Source: an uncultured Rhodospirillales bacterium (GTDB lineage: Bacteria; Pseudomonadota; Alphaproteobacteria; Azospirillales; Azospirillaceae). From it: 33,548 nt of DNA. The notes beneath the pieces are model-generated. The model had not been told where the DNA came from, did not search any database, and saw only the letters and a program-made list of their open reading frames with translations. Location of the stretch: the NCBI GenBank assembly GCA_903931735.1, contig CAIZDL010000111.1, positions 1-33,548 of the forward strand, read 5' to 3'. Position numbers and translations under genes: made by a program. Below, one piece after another: positions 27,166 through 33,548 of this stretch. Positions within the stretch are counted from its first letter, which is position 1. Every line of letters begins with the position of its first letter.

Positions 27166-28918
27166 CAGGCGAGTAAGCCGCAAGGGTGGTGCCTTTCACT
27201 GCTGCGTCGACATCGAGAGCCTCACGTATGTCCGGTCGGTTCTGATCAACCGGCTGCACACCCAGCAGCGGACCAATCTGTCTGATCACCCGGCCAACTG
27301 CCGGTGCGGCGGTCCAGCCCGCCGTTGCAAAGCCATGGGTGTTCACCGATGGCCGCGGCTCGTCGAACATCACCATGACCAGATATTTCGGATCGTTAAT
27401 CGGGAAGACACCGACAAACGACGTCAGGTTGGCGTTGGTAGCATAATGCCTGCCCCGCTGTTTATCGGCGGTGCCGGTCTTGCCACCAACCAAATAGCCG
27501 GGAACATCGGCGAATTTTGCCGTGCCCTCGGACACCACAATACGAAACAGCTTGCGCATCTCCTGAGACGTACGCTCAGAAATCAACCGCTCGCCCGATA
27601 CTTCCTGCCCCGGTTGAACCTTGATCAAGGTCGGCTTATGGAGGATGCCACCGTTGATGACCGCCGACGCGCCCATAGCCACATGAAGCGGGCTGACCGA
27701 CATGCCATGGCCAAAAGCAATCGTCATAGCGTTAATTTCGCGCCATGGGTGTGGAATGAGCGGCCGACCCAACTCAGGAAGCTCAATCGGCACCGCCTTA
27801 AGAAAGCCGATTTTGCCCATAAACGCTTGCTGGGTCGGCACCCCGGCCGTCAACGCCATATGCACCGAGCCAAGGTTGGATGAATACTCGAAGATTTCCG
27901 AGACATTCAACATCCGGTGCTTGCCGTGATAGTCACTAATGGTAAAGCGGCCAATATGAATGGGGTTGATCGCATCAAAGCTATCGGCCGCACGAACTTT
28001 TCCGCTATCCAGCGCCATCGCCGAGTTAAAAATCTTAAACGTCGACCCCATTTCATAGACGCCAAGCGTGTTGCGGTCGAACTTTTGTTCGTCCTCAATC
28101 TCGCCCGGCTCATGGGGATCAAAATCTGGTAGCGAGGTCATGGCCAGCACCTCGCCGGTGCGGACATCCATGATTATGCCGTTCCCGCCGATGGCCTTGA
28201 ATTCTTCGATTCCCGCCGAGATCTCCCGGCGCAAAATGTGCTGAAGGCGCAAATCGAGCGAGGTTTGCAATGCCGCCTGGGTCGGGTCTTTAAGTTGCTT
28301 ATCAAAAGAACGTTCCAAGCCGGCCAAGCCAACATTGTCAACGCCGGTATATCCCACAACGTGCGCGGTCAAGCTGGCGGGCGGATAAAAGCGGCGTTCC
28401 TCCCGCTCGAATAAAATACCCGGCAAACCCAGAACATGTACCGCCTGATGCTGGCGCGGCGTGAGGTTTCGCTTTAGCCAGACAAAGCGCTTGTTGCTGG
28501 CAAGCTTGGCGTAGGTTTCTTTATAGTCCAGGCCCGGCAGCGCTTCCACCAACTTGGCCGCCGCTTCGTGGGCATCCAGAACCAGCTTTGGGTCGGCAAA
28601 GAGCGAGGCGGTGGCAAGCGAGGTCGCGAGTTGCTGGCCGTTGCGGTCGAGAATGTCGGCCCGGGTCCGCTGCACGTCGGCTTCCGCGACATGCTCGGGC
28701 CGCCCCTCGTCGTGGCCGGTAAAACAAGTGGCGCCAACCAGCCGCACCGAAACCGCGCAAAAGGCGAGCACGATCAACAGGCCCGTAACCACCAGCCGAT
28801 CCCGCCCCCGCTCCAGAGCTTTCACCGATCCACTGACGGCGCGGGCATGAAACCGGCTTTCGGCTGAATAGCGCTGCTCGATTTCGTCCTGCTCGTTAGG
28901 CTCGAGCTCTCTCGTCAT
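27152..28918 (-). CDS. ftsI: Septal transpeptidase FtsI (PBP3)
   Basis: A 588-residue class B penicillin-binding protein. It has a cytoplasmic tail (1-40), one membrane anchor (about 41-62), a PBP dimerisation domain starting RADILDRNGQQLATS, and the transpeptidase domain. The catalytic triad motifs are S292-TFK, S346-SN and K480-TG. It crosslinks septal peptidoglycan together with FtsW. The start overlaps ftsL by 4 bp. A short C-terminal extension after the catalytic domain resembles other alphaproteobacterial FtsI. Confidence 0.96.
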   Translation of the reverse strand: MTRELEPNEQDEIEQRYSAESRFHARAVSGSVKALERGRDRLVVTGLLIVLAFCAVSVRLVGATCFTGHDEGRPEHVAEADVQRTRADILDRNGQQLATSLATASLFADPKLVLDAHEAAAKLVEALPGLDYKETYAKLASNKRFVWLKRNLTPRQHQAVHVLGLPGILFEREERRFYPPASLTAHVVGYTGVDNVGLAGLERSFDKQLKDPTQAALQTSLDLRLQHILRREISAGIEEFKAIGGNGIIMDVRTGEVLAMTSLPDFDPHEPGEIEDEQKFDRNTLGVYEMGSTFKIFNSAMALDSGKVRAADSFDAINPIHIGRFTISDYHGKHRMLNVSEIFEYSSNLGSVHMALTAGVPTQQAFMGKIGFLKAVPIELPELGRPLIPHPWREINAMTIAFGHGMSVSPLHVAMGASAVINGGILHKPTLIKVQPGQEVSGERLISERTSQEMRKLFRIVVSEGTAKFADVPGYLVGGKTGTADKQRGRHYATNANLTSFVGVFPINDPKYLVMVMFDEPRPSVNTHGFATAGWTAAPAVGRVIRQIGPLLGVQPVDQNRPDIREALDVDAAVKGTTLAAYSPDDDH

Positions 28919-29520
28919 TGAACGCGCCCCATCCGGGTGAGGAGAGAGCCGATCTCATCCCGTCCGCCCCCGATCGACGGTACTGAACGAGTCGACACGT
29001 GGGCCACCGCAAAGGCCGGGCCAGCGGCAGAGGCAGACCGAACCGTCCGGGCAATTCGCCGTTGCTGGGCCTGCGGATGACCGGACCGCTGAAGCTGAAC
29101 CGGCACCTGGGCCGCCGCCAACGTGGCGATTGGCGCTTGACGCTGCCCAATCCCCGGCACCCGATCGGGAGAGCGCACGGAAGGAGAGACGGCGCCTGTT
29201 TCATGGGCGAGAGGAGGGCTGGATAAGCTGGCCGGCATCGTGGTAGGGCGCGTTGGGAGCGCATCGAACCCCGAAATCTGGACCGTGGTAATCGGCTTCA
29301 AGGAAAGATAGGTCGCGGCCAACAACTCCAACCGCGCAGGATCATTCAGAAAGCTCCATTCAGCCTTTAGCACCTGAATGCCATCCTGCTGGGCAATAAT
29401 CTGCCGCTCCAGGCCAATCTTTTCATCTTTCAAGCTTTGCACCCGGTAGCTGGTGGAAAATAACGACACACCGGCGAACGCGACAATGCTGATCCAAAGA
29501 AAATCGGTTTTGCGGAGCAT
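28915..29520 (-). CDS. ftsL: Cell division protein FtsL
   Basis: A 201-residue bitopic protein with a short cytoplasmic start (MLRKTDF), a membrane helix (about 8-24), then a coiled coil containing the family core LKDEKIGLERQIIAQQDGIQVLKAEWSFLNDPARLE. A long Pro/Gln/Ser-rich periplasmic tail (about 85-201) is not needed in the classic 120-residue form. ATG 29520 has a perfect AGGAGG 6 nt upstream, which decides the start against an upstream TTG at 29544. FtsL pairs with FtsB and FtsQ and activates FtsWI. Confidence 0.9.
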   Translation of the reverse strand: MLRKTDFLWISIVAFAGVSLFSTSYRVQSLKDEKIGLERQIIAQQDGIQVLKAEWSFLNDPARLELLAATYLSLKPITTVQISGFDALPTRPTTMPASLSSPPLAHETGAVSPSVRSPDRVPGIGQRQAPIATLAAAQVPVQLQRSGHPQAQQRRIARTVRSASAAGPAFAVAHVSTRSVPSIGGGRDEIGSLLTRMGRVQ

Positions 29521-29553
29521 TTGGGGCCTCCTAGAGACGATCAATGGTAAAAT

Positions 29554-30564
29554 TCAAGATACAAGGATGGGGGCCGCGGGCGTTCGTTCGGCCACGCGCA
29601 GCCGGGCGGAACGGGAACGCGGGTTAGACGCGATTTCGGCATCCGACGGCATAAGGGGGCGGCGCGCGGCCAAACGAAAGCTCGGCTCACACCGTGCGAC
29701 CCCACCAATCGCCATCGGTTCGTGACGGGAAGGACCTGGAAGATTTCCTGCGCGCCGGCGCAAAAAGTCCTTGACGATCCGATCCTCAAACGAGTGAAAT
29801 GCGACCATGGCGAGATGGCCGCCCGGCGCCAGCAGGCGCTCAGAAGCGGCCAACCCGCGCACCAACTCACCCGGCTCGTCGTTAACCGCCATCCGCAGGG
29901 CTTGAAAAGTCCGGGTCGCCGGGTCGATGCCATCTTTGCTCATCGGCACCACCCGCCGCACGATCGAGGCCAAACGGCCGGTGCGCAAGATCGGCTCAAC
30001 CGCACGGGCTTCAACGATCGCCGAGGCCACCCGGCGCGCGCACCGCTCATCGCCATACTCGAAAATAATGCGCGCCAACTCCTGCTCAGGAAGTCGGGCG
30101 ACCAAATCCGCCGCTGTCTCGCCGCTGGCCCCCATGCGCATATCGAGCGGGCCGTCGAACCGGAAGGAAAAGCCCAGCTCCGCCTCATCAATGTGCGCCG
30201 ACGAAACCCCGAGATCGAAGACGATGCCCTGGGCCGCGCTCACGCCACGCGCCGCCAGCAACTCTTCAACATCTCCGAAGCAGCCTTCCAGCACGTCCAA
30301 CCGACCGTCACAGCCGGCGGCCAGAGTATGAGCAAGCGCGATGGCGCGCGGATCGCGGTCCACCGCGAACACCCGGCACTCGGCCGCGCCCAACAAGGCC
30401 TTGGTATAGCCGCCCTCGCCGAACGTGCAATCAACGTAAATACCGCCAGCGTGAGGCGTCAACGCCGCCAAGACTTCGGCGAGCATAACCGGCACATGTC
30501 CGTTGCCGCCCAAAGATTGCGCGGGGTTGGCTGCCTGACCAAGGAGTGAAGCCGGGACAATCAT
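29554..30564 (-). CDS. rsmH: 16S rRNA (cytosine(1402)-N4)-methyltransferase
   Basis: A 336-residue SAM-dependent methyltransferase (formerly MraW) that modifies C1402 of 16S rRNA. Family motifs are HVPVMLAEVLAAL near the N-terminus, YVDCTFGEGGYTKALL (SAM site), VFAVDRDPRAI, GIVFDLGVSSAHIDEAELGFSF, PLDMRM and the late VAFHSFEDRIVKDFLR. It overlaps mraZ by 4 bp in an ATGA, the usual second gene of a dcw cluster. Confidence 0.97.
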   Translation of the reverse strand: MIVPASLLGQAANPAQSLGGNGHVPVMLAEVLAALTPHAGGIYVDCTFGEGGYTKALLGAAECRVFAVDRDPRAIALAHTLAAGCDGRLDVLEGCFGDVEELLAARGVSAAQGIVFDLGVSSAHIDEAELGFSFRFDGPLDMRMGASGETAADLVARLPEQELARIIFEYGDERCARRVASAIVEARAVEPILRTGRLASIVRRVVPMSKDGIDPATRTFQALRMAVNDEPGELVRGLAASERLLAPGGHLAMVAFHSFEDRIVKDFLRRRAGNLPGPSRHEPMAIGGVARCEPSFRLAARRPLMPSDAEIASNPRSRSARLRVAERTPAAPILVS

Positions 30565-31043
30565 GACTGCGCCCCCCGCATTTGCGACGCTTTCGCAACG
30601 ATTTTGCTGAGCGAAATATCGCGCGAACGAGCCTTTTCACGCATGGAATCTTCCAATGTGGCGAGTGCCGTCGGCTCCCAGATGTGAAAGGTCTTCCGCC
30701 GACCAACGAACGCCGCTTCATCGGTGATGTTGGCAAACCGGGCGAAATGCTCCGGCAGCACAATCCGTCCCTCGCCATCGAAAGGGACCTGAACCGAGCC
30801 GCCAAAAATCGAAGTCTCGATTGCCTCGTAGTCTTCGTTAGAAATATCCTGAGCATCGAGGTCTTCGCTCAGTTGCTCCATGTGCTCGGCGCTACAAGCC
30901 TCAAGAGCGGGATAGCGAAGCGATTTAAAAATAACAACACCTTGATAGGTTTGACCAGACAGCACTTTACGAAACTCGGAGGGAACCGAGACCCGCCCTT
31001 TTTTGTCAACCTTGTTGACATATGTCGACAAGAAGACAGCCAT
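30561..31043 (-). CDS. mraZ: Transcriptional regulator MraZ
   Basis: A 160-residue protein with two SpoVT/AbrB-like swapped-hairpin domains, each carrying the DNA-contacting DxKGR-type motif: VDKKGRVSVPSEFR (about residues 10-23) and DGEGRIVLPEHF. MraZ forms a ring and represses the cluster from its own promoter. The start is ATG 31043 (MAVFLSTYVNKVDKKG), with GAGGA 11 nt upstream; the frame continues 14 codons to 31085, but that part does not fit the family. It heads the cluster, behind four periodic TGGG/TGGA boxes. Confidence 0.96.
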   Translation of the reverse strand: MAVFLSTYVNKVDKKGRVSVPSEFRKVLSGQTYQGVVIFKSLRYPALEACSAEHMEQLSEDLDAQDISNEDYEAIETSIFGGSVQVPFDGEGRIVLPEHFARFANITDEAAFVGRRKTFHIWEPTALATLEDSMREKARSRDISLSKIVAKASQMRGAQS

Positions 31044-31161
31044 CGGTGCCGTTGTCCTCAGGGCAAATGATGGGTGCCCACACAAAAATCAGAGCGATCC
31101 GCGCTCGCTCCCCGAGCCCGTCCGTAGACCTGGACGAGATGGGAAACACCCCCCTGTTCAT

Positions 31162-31195
31162 TGGGTGGTGATGGACTATCATGGGATTTTATGGG
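31162..31195. promoter_or_regulatory. Four MraZ-type boxes with 10-bp period
   Basis: On the plus strand TGGG (31162), TGGA (31172), TGGG (31182) and TGGG (31192) recur at exactly 10-bp steps, each with a 6-bp spacer. MraZ is known to bind short TGGG-type direct repeats at this period in front of its own gene. Here the array covers the -10 and abuts the -35 of the mraZ promoter, so repression by occlusion is expected. Confidence 0.7.
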
Positions 31196-31202
31196 CCGTC
31201 AA
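31175..31202 (-). promoter_or_regulatory. mraZ promoter
   Basis: On the minus strand TTGACG (31202-31197) and GATAGT (31180-31175) are separated by 16 bp. They match sigma-70 consensus at 5/6 and 4/6 positions and lie about 130 bp upstream of the mraZ ATG. Confidence 0.5.
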
Positions 31203-31531
31203 CCACAAGCACTGGTTTTTTTGGGGCGCAATCCGATTGGGTCTAAGTGTCACACCTATGCCCCACTTTGGGTGGGTCAAACTACAAACTCTAGCGGTGG
31301 CCAATACTAGATCTATGAATTTCGCCGAGTCGTTCGCCAGTTCACGATTGATGTCACGCCGCGGCCAAACGTTACTGTGCGGCGCAACATTGGCCCCGAA
31401 TCACCTAAATTTGCGACTCGAAAGAGCCCCGTTTAACAAAATTTTAATCGTAATGTCGCGAGTCGAATTTGGGATAGCGTGGGAGAATGGCCACAGCCAA
31501 GCGCACCGGTAAGCCGGTTTTGTTGGATTAA

Positions 31532-31870
31532 AAAAGTAGGCCACTGGAAAATAAAAGCAGACTGATTGGGAAAAATAGCTGGACTACGCTCATCGCCGCA
31601 GATACCTCGCTGCGATGCTCAAGGGCTTTCGATGCAGGCATAAACGATGTCGCCGCCCAACCACGCCTTTGGGCCACCCGTCTGCAAGGTCGTTACCCGA
31701 AGCTCCCAAAGGGTCAAGGCCACTTTGCGAGTCAGAAGAGGGGTGGGACGGCAATCCCCTGGGAGAGCGGGATCGAGAAGGACTTCATCGTCCTTGCGGA
31801 ACTGGACCCCACCGTCCGCAACTTTCATGCTCAGCCGCTCAGAGTCGAATACAGGCTCAACGATACACGG
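31532..31870 (+). pseudogene. Fragment of a TnsA-like transposon endonuclease
   Basis: A plus-strand frame open from a stop at 31529 has no ATG start. Its later part reads like the N-terminal nuclease domain of TnsA-family proteins: GRYPKLPKGQGHFASQ, then WESGIEKDFIVLAELDP and VRNFHAQPLRVEYRLN (about 31685-31867). The WES..E.DF..L.E.DP.V..F..QP pattern is what I rely on. The glutamate-bearing part is present, but the downstream catalytic Asp/Lys region (normally after YTPDF) is missing, because the frame runs into an IS66 fragment at about 31870. It is a broken remnant, recognised by motif memory and not by search. Confidence 0.5.
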
Positions 31871-32171
31871 GCGGCTACGATGCGGTCCTGCGCTGGGCCA
31901 TCCGCATCGGCCACCGAAGACCGAGCTTGAAGGACAGCACCCTCGGATACTACGCCGCCAAAGCCGAACGCCGCCTCGACGCCCTGGTCGGCGTCCCTGC
32001 CGCCCATCCCGCCGGAGCCAATCTCCAGCGCCAGATCAAGGCCTGGCGCACCAAGGTCTTCGTCTTCATGACCAACCGCGACGTGCCAGCGACCAACAAC
32101 ATCTCCGAACGGGAAATTCGACCCTCGGTCGTCTTCCGCAAGGTCACCGGTGGCTTTAGATCCGAATGGCC
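31867..32171 (+). pseudogene. IS66-family transposase C-terminal fragment
   Basis: The frame reads YDAVLRWAIRIGHRRPSLKD and, further on, VFVFMTNRDVPATNNISERE followed by IRPSVVFRKVTGGFRSEW. This is the C-terminal part of the DDE domain of IS66-family transposases, including the conserved TNN-SER segment with the last catalytic glutamate. The N-terminal two-thirds, with the first two Asp residues, are absent. The usual continuation after GFRSEWGA is lost at 32171. It is therefore inactive. The 5' edge coincides with the end of the TnsA-like fragment, so the two remnants were joined by deletion or insertion. Confidence 0.8.
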
Positions 32172-32388
32172 GCGTTCACCTGTTATCCTGGGAGGGTACG
32201 GTACCATAAGCCCTTTTGGCCGCCTCCCTCTTATATGGGCTGCGTGACGCGCAATTCGAGCGGGTGTGTTTTCGTGCCGGCCAATGCCTCTGCCGCTCCG
32301 TTCCACTGCCTTCCGATTTTATTGACACAAGGATATTTTTCAGAAAAAATGATCCTATCGGAACCCAATGGAATGAACGGGTGCGGCC
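32172..32388. other. Leader of the integrase gene
   Basis: The 217 bp between the IS66 remnant and the integrase hold no supported gene. GGTACGGTACC near 32196 is a small repeat close to the break in IS66 homology. A candidate integrase promoter lies at 32322-32350. No attachment site can be proven from one side. Confidence 0.45.
32322..32350 (+). promoter_or_regulatory. Candidate integrase promoter
   Basis: A perfect -35 hexamer TTGACA (32322-32327) is followed after 17 bp by AAAAAT (32345-32350; 4 of 6 matches). It is 39 bp from the integrase start codon. Confidence 0.45.
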
Positions 32389-33548
32389 ATGACCACCGGA
32401 TCAGTCTACAAGCTCGTACGCGATGATAAGCCGGTTCGCCGTAAGGACGGGTCGCAAATCTGGTGCGTGGACTATAAGGATTCGGAGGGAAAGCGGGTCG
32501 CTAAATCCACCTTCCGCAGCAAGCGCGAGGCGGAAGACTGGCTTGCCAGCACCACCGTTGACCTGAAGAACGGCGTTCATACTCCGGATCGTGACTCGAT
32601 CACCGTCTCTGAAGCCTGCGAGCTTTGGATCAACCACGTTGAGGGCTTGCGGGAGCGCTCGACGGTGAAGCAGTACCGCGAGCACGCCGAGAACCATATC
32701 AAGCCGCGCCTGGGGGAAATCAAGCTCTCGCAACTCACCAGGGCCGATGTGCGCAGGTTCGAGACGGCCATGCGGAAAGAGGTCAGCGAGGCGATGGCGC
32801 GTAAGACGCTAGCCAGCCTGAAGGCGCTGATCAACGTCGCCATGGATCACGGCAAGGTCGCGCAGAACGTCGCGCTGGGGGTGACGGCCGAGTCGACGGG
32901 CCGGAAGGGTGGCGAGGACAAGGTTGACGTGGCCGACATCCCGAGCAAGGACGAACTCAACGCCATGCTGGCCTTCACGCAGGCGAACTACCCGGCGCAC
33001 TATCCGCTGATCTACACCGCCGCCTTCACCGGGATGCGGCCGTCCGAGTGGCGCGGGTTGACCTGGGAGAATGTGGACCTGGAGGCCCGCACGATCAGCG
33101 TCACCCAACGGGCCGACGAATGGGGCGACATCGGCGAGACGAAGACCAGCCAGAGCGTGCGCACCATCCCGATTGGCCCCAAGCTCTATGGCGTGCTGGC
33201 GGCCTGGAAGCTCGCACAGCCTTTGCCGGCGCGGGTGCGGGGCTTCGTCTTCCCCAACAGCAAGGGCAACCCCGAGAACATCCAGAACCTGTCCCAACGG
33301 TTCTTGAGCCCGATGCAGGCCGGCAACCCGAAGGCCAAGGAAGACAGCCCGCTTCGGAAGAGTGCCGGAATCGTCGGCAAGGACGGCTCGCACAAGTTCA
33401 CCTTCTACAGCTTCCGCCACTTCTTCGCGTCGGTGCTGATCGATAGCGGCCAGGACGTGGTGAAGGTGTCGCGCCTCATGGGCCACAGCACCCCGAACGT
33501 GACGCTCGGCGTCTATGCCCACTTGTTTGACCGGAAGGTATCGCGGCA
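32389..33548 (+). CDS. Tyrosine recombinase / phage-type integrase (partial, runs off the right edge)
   Basis: 386 codons are visible from ATG 32389, just after an in-frame TGA at 32374. An N-terminal arm-binding-like region (KDGSQIWCVDYKDSEGKRVAKSTF...) is followed by a SAM-like core-binding domain (about 65-160) and the catalytic domain. Catalytic residues are Arg217 (TGMRPSEWRGL), Lys252 (ETKTSQSVRTI), Arg343 (YSFRHFF), His366 (MGHS) and the nucleophile Tyr376 (LGVYAHLF). The first His of the usual HxxR box is Tyr340 here. The gene reads away from the dcw cluster and probably lies at the left end of an integrated element. Only the last few residues should be missing. Confidence 0.93.
   Translation, partial: MTTGSVYKLVRDDKPVRRKDGSQIWCVDYKDSEGKRVAKSTFRSKREAEDWLASTTVDLKNGVHTPDRDSITVSEACELWINHVEGLRERSTVKQYREHAENHIKPRLGEIKLSQLTRADVRRFETAMRKEVSEAMARKTLASLKALINVAMDHGKVAQNVALGVTAESTGRKGGEDKVDVADIPSKDELNAMLAFTQANYPAHYPLIYTAAFTGMRPSEWRGLTWENVDLEARTISVTQRADEWGDIGETKTSQSVRTIPIGPKLYGVLAAWKLAQPLPARVRGFVFPNSKGNPENIQNLSQRFLSPMQAGNPKAKEDSPLRKSAGIVGKDGSHKFTFYSFRHFFASVLIDSGQDVVKVSRLMGHSTPNVTLGVYAHLFDRKVSR

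Larger units (their letters stand above)
31044..31531. other. mraZ leader and promoter region, then unassigned sequence
   Basis: The 488 bp hold the mraZ leader, its promoter (31175-31202) and the TGGG boxes. Beyond about 31210 no gene is supported. A plus-strand frame through this region begins inside mraZ antisense and has no protein-like character. A short plus-strand start near 31487 (MATAKRTGKPVLLD, then stop) could be a broken 5' end of the mobile-element gene that follows. Confidence 0.5.

Noticed and set aside
31003-31512. Plus-strand ORF of 169 codons across the mraZ promoter
   Set aside because: It begins antisense inside mraZ, runs through the promoter and the TGGG boxes, and has no recognisable domain or Shine-Dalgarno.

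Overview
The window is about 33.5 kb of GC-rich DNA from an alphaproteobacterium, most like the Rhodospirillales. The basis is a complete mra/mur/fts (dcw) cluster, an FtsZ with a very long C-terminal linker and the tail [10 protein letters not shown], a CtrA-type box (TTAA-N7-TTAAC), and a dispersed palindrome of the alphaproteobacterial CATGATGCG type. Species cannot be named from the sequence alone. Almost all of the gene-dense part (about 2.6-31.0 kb) is read on the minus strand.

Layout from the left. Positions 1-2500 are an accessory-looking stretch. It holds the 5' end of an unrecognised minus-strand gene, then plus-strand genes for a membrane protein (cytoplasmic four-cysteine knuckle, one TM helix, proline-rich stalk, peptidoglycan-binding domain), a 66-residue single-TM protein, a 15-codon mini-ORF coupled on both sides, and a STAS-like protein ending in a strong hairpin terminator. 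Positions 2606-10353 (minus) are a complete N-type ATPase operon in the characteristic order atpD-C-Q-R-B-E-F-A-G, followed by a Sel1-repeat gene. No separate delta (atpH) gene is present; AtpF carries a delta-like C-terminal extension. The c subunit has a carboxylate in both helices of the ion site, as in proton-coupled N-ATPases.

Positions 10633-31043 (minus) are lpxC and the dcw cluster. In transcription order it is mraZ-rsmH-ftsL-ftsI-murE-murF-mraY-murD-ftsW-murG-murC-murB-ddl-ftsQ-ftsA-ftsZ, then a terminator, then lpxC behind a CtrA-like box. Most junctions overlap by 1-14 bp. The exceptions are the gaps before ftsA, ftsZ and lpxC, which hold candidate control sites. Together these genes make the lipid-linked peptidoglycan precursor, build the divisome that uses it, and commit UDP-GlcNAc derivatives to lipid A. 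The mraZ promoter carries four TGGG/TGGA boxes with an exact 10-bp period, the pattern expected for MraZ autoregulation.

Positions 31.5-33.5 kb (plus) are a mobile-element boundary. A TnsA-like endonuclease fragment is joined directly to an IS66 transposase fragment, and a tyrosine recombinase follows, cut by the window edge. It probably marks the left end of an integrated element that continues to the right.

Most of the window is conserved core machinery. The least explained parts are the 397-2497 envelope/STAS gene group, the placement and regulatory punctuation of the N-ATPase operon, and the TnsA/IS66 scar.
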